From Thermosipho melanesiensis BI429 (lineage in GTDB: Bacteria; Thermotogota; Thermotogae; Thermotogales; Fervidobacteriaceae): 64,000 bases of DNA. A program made the translations under genes and the position numbers. The notes under the pieces were generated by a model. It was not told where the DNA came from. It made no database searches and worked only from the letters and a program-made list of their open reading frames with translations. Positions 8,552 through 17,039 of this stretch are shown here, piece after piece. Within the stretch, counting starts at the first letter, position 1, and each line of letters begins with the position of its first letter. Location: assembly GCF_000016905.1 (NCBI RefSeq), contig NC_009616.1, forward strand, positions 1,426,001-1,490,000, given 5' to 3'.

Positions 8552-10590
8552 AATTTTATCACTCCTTCAATTTGCATTGTAATGTTTTCTGGTATTTCAT
8601 CGTAAGAAACAACGTAAATTCCTGGGATAAATTTTATGATTAAATCTGCTATCAATGGTCTTAATGATGACGAACATATAAGTACAGGATTATACCCCTT
8701 TTTCATCAGATTTTCTAAATTTTTGGATATATTTTCAATTAATTCTCGCATTATTTCCGGATTTAAATCTAAATATTTTTCTCCATCTAAATCTTTTACT
8801 AAGTTAACGAGACTTTTTTCTAAGTTGTTATCAAATGCTATTGCATGTAGGATATTATCATTAGATATTAATGGCGTAATTATCTGCCTTTTTAGAGCTT
8901 TTCTAACCTTTTCCGTCAGATACACAATGTCTTTTGTGTATTCACCATATTCGAGAAGTGTTTCAAAAATTAAAGGTAAGTTTCTAATTGAAATTCCTTC
9001 TTTTAGAAGTTTTTGCAGAACTTTTTTTACTTCAGTTGGTTTTAAAACATTAAATAAGTTATCAACTAATTTATCAAATCTATCTCTTAAGCCTTCCACA
9101 AGTAAGTCAAATTCTTTACTTCCAAGTAATTCATGAGCGTGTCTTTTTAATATTTCTGTTAAATGTGTAGCAAAAACTGTAGGTGGATCAACAACTGTGT
9201 AACCTAATCTGGTGGCTTCCTCTTTTCTCGATTCATCTATCCAAAAAGCTTGAAGACCAAAAGCGGGTTCTTTTGTTTCAATTCCAGGAATTTTTTCCAA
9301 GACAGTTCCCGGGTTTATGGCCAAAAGTCTGTTTGGAAGTAATTCGTATTTTGCAACTTCTGCTCCTCTAATAAATATAGCATATTCGTTAGATTTTAAT
9401 AAAACGCTATCTCTTACCCTAATTGGAGAAATCACCAATCCAAGTTCATATGCTATTTGTTTCCTTACCATTGTAACTCTTTCAAGTAAATCTCCACCTT
9501 GCGACGTATCAGCAAGTGGTATAAGTCCGTAACCTATTTCTATTTCTACAGTATCAGTTTGTATTATTTCAGAAACTTCTTGAGGGGTTGAAAGAACAGG
9601 TCCCATAGGGCGTTCACTTATTTCACTGATAGAAGCAGTTTCCATTTCAGGTTCTGAGACACTTTTAATTAGACTACCTGTTATTAAGAAAAGTAGTCCA
9701 ATTAAAACTGCTGTAAAAGGGATTGGTGTAAACAAACCTAAAAATATAAGTATTCCACCTGTTAATATTATAACTTTCTTTTCGCTTCCAAGTTCTTTTA
9801 CAAGTTCAGTCCCGAGATTATCTTCAGATGCTGCTCTTGAAACTAAAATACCTGTTGCAGTTGATACCATTAATGCAGGTATTTGAGTTACCAACCCATC
9901 TCCAACTGTAAACAAAGTAAAAGTTTGAGCAGCTTCTGTAACTGTCATTTTGTGAGTTAAAATACCTATAATTAGTCCTCCAATAATATTAACAAGTACA
10001 ATTATTATACTTGCAATTGCATCTCCTCTTACAAATTTCGAAGCTCCATCCATTGCGCCATAAAAATCTGCTTCTCGTCTAATCTCGTCTCTTCTTCTTC
10101 GTGCTTCATCTTCAGTTATAAGTCCTGCATTTAAATCTGCGTCAACACTCATTTGTTTTCCTGGCATTGCATCAAGGGTAAACCTTGCTGCAACTTCTGC
10201 AATCCTTTCTGAACCCCTTGTTATAACTATAAATTGTATGATTACCAAGATTAGAAACACCACAAGACCAACGACGTAATTTCCACCAACAACAAAATCC
10301 CCAAAAGCACGGATTACCTTTCCTGAAAACTTTGGCCCTTGTAGTAATATTAATCTTGTTGATGCGACGTTTAATCCGAGTCTAAATAAAGTAACAACTA
10401 ATAATATAGTAGGAAATGAAGAAAGTTCTAATGCTTTTCTAATGTACATTGTTGAGAATAAAATAACTAGAGAAAGTGATATATTTAAGAGTTGAAAAAA
10501 GTCCAATAAAAAACCTGGAATGGGGAGAATCATCAATAAAACAATAGCTGCAACCATTATTGCAACAATTACATCAGTTCCTTTTGACAT
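8548..10590 (-). CDS. flhA: Flagellar type III export gate protein FlhA
   Basis: A 680-residue export gate component. The N-terminal half has about eight transmembrane segments and the conserved FHIPEP-type signature region (VDADLNAGLITEDEARRRRD). The C-terminal cytoplasmic half (about 340 onwards) forms the ring that docks chaperone-substrate complexes. It is the first gene of the leftward cluster as far as the window shows. Upstream on the minus strand, 10591-10680 is AT-rich with TATACT-like and TAAAAT-like hexamers, but no convincing sigma-28 or sigma-70 promoter could be fixed. Confidence 0.96.
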   Translation of the reverse strand: MSKGTDVIVAIMVAAIVLLMILPIPGFLLDFFQLLNISLSLVILFSTMYIRKALELSSFPTILLVVTLFRLGLNVASTRLILLQGPKFSGKVIRAFGDFVVGGNYVVGLVVFLILVIIQFIVITRGSERIAEVAARFTLDAMPGKQMSVDADLNAGLITEDEARRRRDEIRREADFYGAMDGASKFVRGDAIASIIIVLVNIIGGLIIGILTHKMTVTEAAQTFTLFTVGDGLVTQIPALMVSTATGILVSRAASEDNLGTELVKELGSEKKVIILTGGILIFLGLFTPIPFTAVLIGLLFLITGSLIKSVSEPEMETASISEISERPMGPVLSTPQEVSEIIQTDTVEIEIGYGLIPLADTSQGGDLLERVTMVRKQIAYELGLVISPIRVRDSVLLKSNEYAIFIRGAEVAKYELLPNRLLAINPGTVLEKIPGIETKEPAFGLQAFWIDESRKEEATRLGYTVVDPPTVFATHLTEILKRHAHELLGSKEFDLLVEGLRDRFDKLVDNLFNVLKPTEVKKVLQKLLKEGISIRNLPLIFETLLEYGEYTKDIVYLTEKVRKALKRQIITPLISNDNILHAIAFDNNLEKSLVNLVKDLDGEKYLDLNPEIMRELIENISKNLENLMKKGYNPVLICSSSLRPLIADLIIKFIPGIYVVSYDEIPENITMQIEGVIKL

Positions 10591-10726
10591 TACATCACCT
10601 CTAATTTGGTTTCTTGATATATTTTACCATATTTTTATTTATATAGTATAATTATTTTTAAAATAGGTTTTTGGAAATTAACATCATATTTTTTCACCTG
10701 TCAGAGAAAAGTTACAAAACTAGTAG

Positions 10727-10755
10727 TTGACAAAAAAAATAATTTTTGATATTAT
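10727..10755 (+). promoter_or_regulatory. Sigma-70-type promoter of the tRNA operon
   Basis: TTGACA at 10727-10732 and TATTAT at 10750-10755, separated by exactly 17 bases. It lies about 40 bases upstream of tRNA-Glu and reads into the three-tRNA operon. This is the clearest housekeeping promoter in the host part of the window. Confidence 0.85.
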
Positions 10756-10793
10756 TGATTACGGTCGCTTTGAAAAAAGAAATAGGAACTTAG

Positions 10794-10869
10794 GCCCCCA
10801 TCGTCTAGCGGTCTAGGACACTGGCCTTTCAAGCCAGAGGCACGGGTTCGAATCCCGTTGGGGGCGCCA
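10794..10869 (+). tRNA. tRNA-Glu (TTC)
   Basis: A 76-nt cloverleaf with acceptor GCCCCCA pairing TGGGGGC, anticodon loop CTTTCAA (anticodon TTC) closed by CTGGC/GCCAG, T-arm GGGTTCGAATCCC, and CCA encoded. First gene of the operon. Confidence 0.97.
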
Positions 10870-10874
10870 GGAGT

Positions 10875-10949
10875 GGGCGCGTAGCTCAGAGGGAGAGCGC
10901 ATGCCTTACAAGCATGAGGCCGTAGGTTCAAGTCCTACCGCGCCCACCA
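10875..10949 (+). tRNA. tRNA-Val (TAC)
   Basis: A 75-nt cloverleaf with acceptor GGGCGCG pairing CGCGCCC, anticodon loop CTTACAA (anticodon TAC) closed by CATGC/GCATG, and CCA encoded. It follows tRNA-Glu by five bases. Confidence 0.97.
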
Positions 10950-10963
10950 AAGGTTGTTTGGGT

Positions 10964-11039
10964 GGCGAGGTAGCTCAGTTGGTAGAGCAGTGGACTGAAA
11001 ATCCACGTGTCGACGGTTCGATTCCGTCCCTCGCCACCA
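10964..11039 (+). tRNA. tRNA-Phe (GAA), prophage integration target
   Basis: A 76-nt cloverleaf with acceptor GGCGAGG pairing CCTCGCC, anticodon GAA in the loop CTGAAAA, and CCA encoded. The last 24 bases, from the T-arm to CCA, are identical to a copy at 48175. So the prophage brought its own 3' end and the tRNA stays functional after integration. Confidence 0.97.
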
Positions 11040-11040
11040 G
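11016..11040 (+). other. attL core, tRNA-Phe side
   Basis: 25 bases starting GTTCGATTCCGTCCCTCG and ending at the base after CCA. They are perfectly repeated at 48175-48199 in the same orientation. The bases just outside differ on both sides (11015 G against 48174 A, and 11041 A against 48200 T), which fixes the core. The tRNA is complete on this side. Confidence 0.93.
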
Positions 11041-11093
11041 AGTTAGCGTTCAAAAGTGCGTTTTCGGTTCGGTCAAAAAGTCAAGTATTCAAG

Positions 11094-11121
11094 CCAAAAA
11101 AAGCCCCCTTAATTGGGGGCT
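11094..11121 (-). terminator. Rho-independent terminator ending the late operon
   Basis: The minus-strand stem AGCCCCC/GGGGGCT (11102-11108 with 11115-11121) has a six-base loop and is followed by a run of seven T. It lies just downstream of the endolysin stop and keeps late transcription out of the tRNA genes. Confidence 0.9.
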
Positions 11122-11132
11122 AATGTTTTGAT

Positions 11133-11531
11133 CTATTTTGAGGGGGTTACTAATCTATAAAATTGATGTGCAAAATAATTCGGGGTAGGTACCGGTTCAA
11201 CTTTGACCCCGAAAATCTCGTTCGGATCTTTTTCCTTTATATATTTTTTTGTTGCAAAGAAAGTGGCTCCCTTTGTTGGATCAATTCCAACAAGGTGTTC
11301 ATAAAAAGCAAGTACAGCAGCATTTACTGCATCGGTCATTGCTTCCCTTTCTAACTCTTCATCAATATCTATAGCTCTTCTGTATCCAATAAAATCTTTC
11401 TCAATTGGTCTGAATTTTCCATGTTTAAGTCTGTTAAGTATTACATGAGCTATCCATTTTTTCTCTTCGAAACTTTGTCCTTCAGCTTCTCCCATTACAA
11501 CAAGTGCAGCTTTGCCTATATCATATGTCAC
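11133..11531 (-). CDS. Phage endolysin, SleB-type cell-wall hydrolase domain
   Basis: About 132 residues, matching the catalytic domain of SleB/Hydrolase_2 lytic enzymes. The signature is GEAEGQSFEEKKWIAHVILN, with a conserved catalytic Glu in GEAEG and the helix that follows, then GATFFATKKY and a C-terminal aromatic strand. It would cut peptidoglycan at the end of the lytic cycle. There is no signal peptide, so it needs a holin. I chose GTG at 11531, preceded by GGAGGTG at ideal distance; the open frame begins earlier inside the upstream gene. It is the last gene before the terminator. Confidence 0.75.
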   Translation of the reverse strand: MTYDIGKAALVVMGEAEGQSFEEKKWIAHVILNRLKHGKFRPIEKDFIGYRRAIDIDEELEREAMTDAVNAAVLAFYEHLVGIDPTKGATFFATKKYIKEKDPNEIFGVKVEPVPTPNYFAHQFYRLVTPSK

Positions 11532-11535
11532 ATTA

Positions 11536-11817
11536 TCACCTCCAGAAGAATCTGCCTGCAAGAGCTCCTGTTATAAGCGATAGTACTATCGATACTGCGA
11601 ACGCAAGGGCTCTTTTCCCTGCGAGTTTGGCATATGCGTTAATTGCTATTTCTTCAATATAGCCAGACATTGTTTTTACTTTATTTTCTATCCTTTTATC
11701 TAAATACCCATTCAGCATCTTTTTTATATCTTTGATATCACTTTTCATTTCTTGGATATCTTCTTTAATACCCTTAATTTCAACGTCATGTTCAATTACT
11801 TTATCTTCAATTCCCAT
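11536..11817 (-). CDS. Lysis-cassette membrane protein with coiled coil (XhlA-like hemolysin/holin helper)
   Basis: About 93 residues. A charged heptad-like coiled coil (DVEIKGIKEDIQEMKSDIKDI) spans the first 50. A C-terminal transmembrane segment follows (ALAFAVSIVLSLITGALAGRFF), ending in Arg. This layout matches XhlA-type proteins found between holin and endolysin. The chosen ATG (11817) has GGCGGTG upstream. It overlaps the holin-like gene by 11 bases and ends four bases before the endolysin GTG. Confidence 0.6.
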   Translation of the reverse strand: MGIEDKVIEHDVEIKGIKEDIQEMKSDIKDIKKMLNGYLDKRIENKVKTMSGYIEEIAINAYAKLAGKRALAFAVSIVLSLITGALAGRFFWR

Positions 11818-11992
11818 TGTTGTCACCGCCTTTAGCAAACTTTGTCAAAACGTTAGCACCGCTATATATGCCAAACAGTGTTAAAACCGCTTGTGTATAG
11901 TTGTCTGCGTCTAGTTTTTCAAACCATAAAAGCAAAGTAAATACTACAATTAACGCTAATGCAAGCCAAAGCTTTCTGCTTTTTAGCTTCAT
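11807..11992 (-). CDS. Small holin-like membrane protein
   Basis: About 61 residues. It begins MKLKSRKLWLALALIVVF with a strong first transmembrane helix. A second weaker hydrophobic stretch (AVLTLFGIYSGANVLTKF) follows, then a polar tail. Size, charge pattern and place directly before the coiled-coil protein and endolysin fit a holin. I prefer ATG at 11992, with AGGTGG upstream, over the upstream GTG. Confidence 0.6.
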   Translation of the reverse strand: MKLKSRKLWLALALIVVFTLLLWFEKLDADNYTQAVLTLFGIYSGANVLTKFAKGGDNNGN

Positions 11993-12002
11993 ATGTTCCA
12001 CC

Positions 12003-12383
12003 TCACTTTATGAAGAGTAATACAGTTGCACCTAAAGCAACCACAGCAACGACAGTCCAGGTTTTTATTTGCTCAGCTTTTAGCATTGCTTCAAGTTTCT
12101 TTTTTTCGTCATTTAAAATTGCCACTTGTTGTTCAAGATTTAAAATTTGCTTTTCTAAGTTAGAAATTTGTGCCTTAAGATTTTCAATTTGCTTTTTGTA
12201 ATTTTCGTTGAGATCTTGCAATTGTTTAATATAATTTGCAAGTTCTACCACAGTATCTTCTTCAAGATAAAATTTTCCGTCTGGAGCTTGTTTGATAAAT
12301 TGGTATTCATTTTCGTTTGCGAAGAGCGTCATTGAGAAACTTAGCAGCAGAATCAGGATTGTCAAAATATTTCGTTTTCTCAA
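12003..12383 (-). CDS. Exported coiled-coil protein with C-terminal membrane anchor, spanin-like
   Basis: 126 residues. The N-terminal signal segment (NILTILILLLSFSMTLFA) is followed by a periplasmic coiled coil about 60 residues long (LKAQISNLEKQILNLEQQV) and a C-terminal transmembrane helix (WTVVAVVALGATVLLFIK). No lipobox cysteine is present. An exported coiled coil tethered at both ends is the shape expected of a spanin that spans the periplasm. Its start lies inside the preceding gene in another frame (77-base overlap). Confidence 0.5.
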   Translation of the reverse strand: MRKRNILTILILLLSFSMTLFANENEYQFIKQAPDGKFYLEEDTVVELANYIKQLQDLNENYKKQIENLKAQISNLEKQILNLEQQVAILNDEKKKLEAMLKAEQIKTWTVVAVVALGATVLLFIK

Positions 12384-12549
12384 TTTCCTCAGCCTCCTTT
12401 TCCAATCGCTTTTGCTCTTTCTTAAGTTCTTTTTGCTTTTTTTGTAATTCTTTTCTTTCTCTTTCCAATAAGGAAATTCCTAATACAAAAGTAAATATTG
12501 CTAATACAAGCCACCAGAATTTTTTAAAGAATTCAAGTACTTTCTTCAT
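12307..12549 (-). CDS. Membrane-anchored coiled-coil protein, possible inner spanin partner
   Basis: 80 residues. It has an N-terminal transmembrane helix (FWWLVLAIFTFVLGISLL) and then an extremely charged coiled coil (ERKELQKKQKELKKEQKRLE), ending in a short polar tail. The type II membrane topology matches an i-spanin (Rz). It overlaps the next exported coiled-coil gene by 77 bases in a different frame, which recalls Rz/Rz1. Assignment is by architecture and position only. Confidence 0.5.
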   Translation of the reverse strand: MKKVLEFFKKFWWLVLAIFTFVLGISLLERERKELQKKQKELKKEQKRLEKEAEEIEKTKYFDNPDSAAKFLNDALRKRK

Positions 12550-12553
12550 ATTT

Positions 12554-13241
12554 TCACCTCATTTCTACATAAATATCTTTATAAACAGTTCCTCTATTTT
12601 TGACATGAAATCCAAGATGAAGCTTTGCAATACCACCCGCACTTGGTTTCATAAACTTTCTACGTGCATATTTTTCAAAGCCTAACCAGCTCGGAACTGT
12701 TATGATATAATAATCTTGCTCCAGGATTTTCTTGTTTCTTGGATCTATAAGCATTCTTCTTTGCTTAACTACAGAAGGTTGGTGTGTATGTGCAGTTATT
12801 TCAGAAATTCTTGCATTTGCAGTTATTTTTCCTCCAACCGTTCGTGCAGCTGAGTATCCATGACCTGCAACTATGAGAAATGGAAGCCTTTTTTTGGAAC
12901 CATAACTGACTTTTCTTAGAGACACTTTAAGTGTTGCTATTTCTGATTCATAAGGAATTCCAAAGTCTTCACATAACAATTCAACAGGATCCAAACCAAC
13001 AGCACGCTGAATTCTTGTTTCATGATTTCCATTTACAACCACAAGAATCCTTTCTTTATACTTCCGCAAGAAATTGGCTAACAGCCTTGTGGCACTCTGT
13101 GGATTTTCAATTTGAATCTTTGTCTATATCTAAATATTTAACTAATTCTTCAAATCGACTTTCAGGACTGCCAAGATGTACATCGGCAATACCAATAATT
13201 GATACTGATTGTTCAAACTCATATTCAATAACTTTTTGCAT
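12554..13241 (-). pseudogene. Broken calcineurin-like metallophosphoesterase
   Basis: Two frames make one gene. The 5' part (13107-13241) starts MQKVIEYEFEQSV and holds metal motif I in IGIADVHLGSPESRF, then stops after KYLDIDKDSN. The 3' part (12554-13069 and a few codons before) holds motif III GNHE, HG in VAGHGYS, and the final HxH-like motif THQP. The NGD metal motif expected between them is absent and the frames differ by one base. So an internal deletion of roughly 100 bases removed an essential metal ligand and shifted the frame. The two halves are contiguous in family order. A reinitiated 3' fragment would lack half of the active site. Confidence 0.8.
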
Positions 13242-13242
13242 T

Positions 13243-13257
13243 CGAAACCCCCTTTCG
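13243..13257 (-). promoter_or_regulatory. Hairpin presenting the ribosome binding site (copy 1)
   Basis: On the minus strand CGAAA-GGGGG-TTTCG forms a five-pair hairpin with the Shine-Dalgarno GGGGG as its loop, ending one base before the ATG at 13241. The same element precedes the late regulator at 34759. Confidence 0.6.
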
Positions 13258-13261
13258 GCAT

Positions 13262-13285
13262 GAAAAAAGCCCTCGAATGAGGGCA
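13262..13285 (-). terminator. Rho-independent terminator
   Basis: The minus-strand stem GCCCTC/GAGGGC (13269-13274 with 13279-13284) has a four-base loop and is followed by six T. It lies after the HExxH membrane-protein gene and separates tail genes from the metallophosphoesterase and lysis genes. Confidence 0.8.
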
Positions 13286-13302
13286 TAAGCTCGCCGTGTC
13301 GA

Positions 13303-13656
13303 TTATTCATGATTTCGTGCATTTATTTCAAATGGATTATACCAATAAGCCAATTTGTGAGCTTTAAATGAATCTATATATCTTACCCAAAATATTACAA
13401 ATAACACAAAATAAAACATCAAATACAAAATTAACATGCCTGCTGGACTAAGTATTCGCTGTTGCTTAATATGTTGGTTTTCATGATTACGAAGTCGTGT
13501 CTCACCATAAATAGATTTGTAAGTATTGTAATATTTGTCATTATAGAATATAAACGGAGCTATTGACATTGCTACGGCTGGTACAGGAGCTTTAACCCAC
13601 ATGGGTTTTACAAAAGCAAATACCCACCAGATCAACCAAATTACTATTATCCACAA
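13303..13656 (-). CDS. Membrane protein with HExxH zinc-peptidase-like motif
   Basis: 117 residues starting at TTG, with GGAGGG eight bases upstream. The N-terminus is a transmembrane helix (MWIIVIWLIWWVFAFV). The motif NHENQHIKQQ contains HExxH. A second hydrophobic stretch (GMLILYLMFYFVLFVIFWV) and then YNPFEINAR follow, and the Glu there could be the third zinc ligand. This arrangement recalls minimal gluzincin-like membrane proteins seen in some phage tail/lysis regions. It could help degrade envelope or process a phage protein. It is a motif-based call. Confidence 0.55.
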   Translation of the reverse strand: MWIIVIWLIWWVFAFVKPMWVKAPVPAVAMSIAPFIFYNDKYYNTYKSIYGETRLRNHENQHIKQQRILSPAGMLILYLMFYFVLFVIFWVRYIDSFKAHKLAYWYNPFEINARNHE

Positions 13657-13688
13657 TACATTTTCCCTCCTTATTTTGTAAGTCTTTA

Positions 13689-16600
13689 TTAATATCCTAT
13701 TACAGAATAGGTAATCATGGCATTCGCTGATTCTTTTAGTGTGCTCGGCGTGTAACTTACCAATGTCGCTGTAACATTCGAAGATGATGAAGGGCTATCT
13801 CGCAATGCCCACTCTGTTATTGTTCCGTCACCCCAATCAATATGACCGAGTTTGGCAAAATAAATGCCGTCTGGAAGAATTTTTTTCAGCTCCCATGTAT
13901 ACGACACTTTAATCGTATAAGGTGGTGTTCCAGAGTAACGGTGCAAATATTCAACAGAAAGATCGGGGCCATTTATCCGCACAACAGCCTCATCTACAGC
14001 AACCGTAATTGTATACAAAGTATAATATGTTTCTGTGGAGTCATTGTATTCAACTGTGACTTGAGCGTTTGGATATTGTTTTGGCTGCACGAGTTGTGTA
14101 TATGCTAATATTTTAAAACTTTGGTTATCAATTTTTTGCCAATCTAATATTAATTTTCTTGAATAATTTGGGGCGAAAGTAGAACGCCAATACTCAAAAT
14201 TACTAATACCAAGCAAGACAAAATACTCAGTCAATGCAACTGGTAATGTTATTGTTTGTTCTGTAATTCCATTCATATTTATTGAATATGGCCCATAAAT
14301 AATTCCTAAAACTGGGTAATCTGAATTATTCAAAACTCTAACAAGCCCGTTAGTACCGTCAATCGCCCATCGGTTAACTCCTGTCCCCACATCGATGCGT
14401 TTGCCTGCATATATTGTATTTGCTGCAATCAAATCACCCACAACACTACCTTCAGGCGCATTTTCTGGAATAAGCGTAACCCTTGGGGCGAGATTAACCT
14501 CCGTATATCCCTCAGGCATTATCTGATTTGCTTCGTCGATGAGAGAGTTAGTCCAGTAGGCGAGGGTGCCTGAGGGCAATGAGAACGCAGGTGACACCGC
14601 GAGTTTATCGAGGGTGATGCTGCGGGCCTGGATGCGGTCAGCGTCGAGGTAACCGGTCGTTATCACACCAGCATCAAGCTCGCTGATCCATGCTGTATCG
14701 ATTTTTCCGTTTTGAATAATAGCGTCCTTAATTGCAGCATAGTCGTAGTAACTCGCATCGTCCAACTTCACCGTTGAGGCCGTCACGGCAGAACTCCAAT
14801 CGCTCGCATTTCCAGACTTATCAACAGCTTTGATTCTCAGGTAATAAGTCGTATTAACCGCCAAATCTTTTATAACAGCCGATGTAGCGTTCAAAACTAT
14901 CTCTTTTGCTGTTGAAAAATCACTCTTAGTGTCGTACTGCAAGACATAGTGGTCGAAGTCATCTTCAGTGTTTGGATTCCACTTAACCATGATCGTCTGA
15001 AAGAGTCCCGTCGGTGTTAAACCTGTTGGAACAGCAGGCGGCACCTCGTCTTTTGCGCTCGTTATGGAAGCTGCGCTCGACCAATCTGACTTCTTTCCTT
15101 CCGCATCCAGAGCCCGCACCTTTACATACACGGTGGTGTTTCCGGGCACCACAAACTGCGACAGCGTTTCTGCTGTTGTATAATAGTGCCAGTGAACACC
15201 ATCAAGACTCCAAGTTACTTCATACCCTATTACATCAGCTTCCGGTACAGGGTCAAAGCTTACTCTAACTACGCTTTCGCCTTTATCATTCATAGTTGTG
15301 GAAAGCGACAAATTCTGCGGCACAGAAGGTGCTGCACTGTCAATATAGTTCGTTCTCTCATCAACCTCATTCACCTGCTCCTGAAGCTCTTGAATCTGTC
15401 CCTGAACCTCAGTGATTTGCTGCTGCGTTTGGTTTTCGACGGGGTCAGGAGAGCGAGTAGCGCGGGTGAAGGTCTTATCGCCTGTCGTGAATTCGATATC
15501 CTTCCACTCGACGATATCGAGCGATGTCTGAAACTTAGCAGACTGCAGGCTGTGCTCTACCTTCAGAACAAGGAATGTTCCTGAACTAATCCCTTTAAGC
15601 GGTACTGCGAATTCGATAAGATTTCCCGCATACACATCCGCGTAGAACTCGTTCATCGCAAGACCGAAGCGGATCGTTTTGTTGATGTTTTCGTACAGCA
15701 CATCGGCTATATTGCTCATCACAGCTTGCGAGTCAAAGAAGGTTCTGACGCTGTATTCTTTGTCGGGCTCGCCTGTGGTGTTTTCTTTGATCAGCTTGTT
15801 TACACTGACCTTCTTGACCTGCCGCCCCTGAATTTTCACATGGTTTATTACGACGTTTTCTGATGTCGTAAGGGCTTTTATCTCGATAACGGCTTTATCG
15901 GCGTATCTTTCGTACTTGGTGATCTGGATATGCTCATTTGAAGGCTGTGGGGTGCTCTCCAAGACCGTGAACGGCACGTCCTCCTGAAAGCCCGCACCGA
16001 CAGAATAGCTTATGTATATCGTATCGCTCACAGCCACCGCGTAGTCTGATACATACTCAAGTTCAAAGGTCGCAGTAGTTCCAGGGGCTATTGTGTTGTT
16101 GCCCTGAAGCTCAAAGTCAATCACCCACGACAGGTCGTCATCGACGCGGTATCCTTCGCTTTCAAGCGTGATCTTGTTGAACCGTCTTTCGGTTCCAAGA
16201 TCGTAGCGTTTGAAAGTGTCCTGCTGAAGCGAGAGTGCGGGGTTGGGATCGGAATACGAACTTGTGTCCATTCTTGTTCTGTATATGATTTTGCCTTCGG
16301 GTGTTGTGGATATCTTCCCTGCTGTGCCGCGAACGAGGTTTATCACGGTTTGCCAAATTGTGCTGTCTTTCCTTGCGAGAAATGTGCAGGGATATTGGAC
16401 TTCCTGAAAGTCAAACTGCGACGAGTCGAGGCCTGCACGCTGAAAGAGATCAGCGAGTATCTCGTGCGGTTTCATATCGATGTAAAGTATGTCTGTATCG
16501 AGTTTTTTCTTCGTTGCGTAGTAGCATATATCAGCCACTTTCATTTCTGCTTCTTTGTGCCGTTCTGTGAGCTGGGTTTTGACACCGTAGAAGAGCGGGA

Positions 16601-16958
16601 CATCGATATATTCGGTATCGCTCTTGTACACACGGAGCAGGATTTTGACTTCCCATTCCTTGCTGAGGTAAGCCTGATCTACGGTACCGTTGAATTTGCC
16701 GCTTGAAGGATCGAATGCGTCGTTATACTGCGTCGGTGTCCATTCGTTGCTGAGATTAGCGAGAATTATCGTGGCCGAGTCAATAGCGGGGCTTTCGAGA
16801 AATTCGAGTTTGTTGACGATGCGGACTTCCTTGACCCACTCGGTGATGTCGTACCAGTTTGTGCCGTCGATTTTGGCGAAAACTGCAACACTTTTGTAGC
16901 GTGTTGGGTGGCGTATATACGGAATGTAGCTGGAATCCACATTAAGTTTTGGGAACAC
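13689..16958 (-). CDS. Tail tip / baseplate protein with fibronectin III domains
   Basis: 1089 residues starting at GTG after GAGGTGG. The N-terminal 480 residues look like a tail hub (WYDITEWVKEVRIVNKLEFLE, then the hub-like region with KYERYADKAVIEIKAL). A coiled coil follows (TQQQITEVQGQIQELQEQVN), then two fibronectin type III domains (starting PSVPQNLSLS and PPAVPTGLTP), and a C-terminal beta-rich part ending near 1089 that probably contacts the cell. DNA from about 14500 to 16950 is clearly GC-richer than the rest, while the last 800 bases (C-terminus) are AT-rich, so the gene is a recombinational mosaic. Confidence 0.8.
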   Translation of the reverse strand: MFPKLNVDSSYIPYIRHPTRYKSVAVFAKIDGTNWYDITEWVKEVRIVNKLEFLESPAIDSATIILANLSNEWTPTQYNDAFDPSSGKFNGTVDQAYLSKEWEVKILLRVYKSDTEYIDVPLFYGVKTQLTERHKEAEMKVADICYYATKKKLDTDILYIDMKPHEILADLFQRAGLDSSQFDFQEVQYPCTFLARKDSTIWQTVINLVRGTAGKISTTPEGKIIYRTRMDTSSYSDPNPALSLQQDTFKRYDLGTERRFNKITLESEGYRVDDDLSWVIDFELQGNNTIAPGTTATFELEYVSDYAVAVSDTIYISYSVGAGFQEDVPFTVLESTPQPSNEHIQITKYERYADKAVIEIKALTTSENVVINHVKIQGRQVKKVSVNKLIKENTTGEPDKEYSVRTFFDSQAVMSNIADVLYENINKTIRFGLAMNEFYADVYAGNLIEFAVPLKGISSGTFLVLKVEHSLQSAKFQTSLDIVEWKDIEFTTGDKTFTRATRSPDPVENQTQQQITEVQGQIQELQEQVNEVDERTNYIDSAAPSVPQNLSLSTTMNDKGESVVRVSFDPVPEADVIGYEVTWSLDGVHWHYYTTAETLSQFVVPGNTTVYVKVRALDAEGKKSDWSSAASITSAKDEVPPAVPTGLTPTGLFQTIMVKWNPNTEDDFDHYVLQYDTKSDFSTAKEIVLNATSAVIKDLAVNTTYYLRIKAVDKSGNASDWSSAVTASTVKLDDASYYDYAAIKDAIIQNGKIDTAWISELDAGVITTGYLDADRIQARSITLDKLAVSPAFSLPSGTLAYWTNSLIDEANQIMPEGYTEVNLAPRVTLIPENAPEGSVVGDLIAANTIYAGKRIDVGTGVNRWAIDGTNGLVRVLNNSDYPVLGIIYGPYSINMNGITEQTITLPVALTEYFVLLGISNFEYWRSTFAPNYSRKLILDWQKIDNQSFKILAYTQLVQPKQYPNAQVTVEYNDSTETYYTLYTITVAVDEAVVRINGPDLSVEYLHRYSGTPPYTIKVSYTWELKKILPDGIYFAKLGHIDWGDGTITEWALRDSPSSSSNVTATLVSYTPSTLKESANAMITYSVIGY

Positions 16959-17039
16959 ATTACCACCTCGCTTTTCTTCACTTCCTTCACAATACTACAA
17001 CCATCCTTATCACAAAAAGCATCGCCGTCTTCTCCCCAT

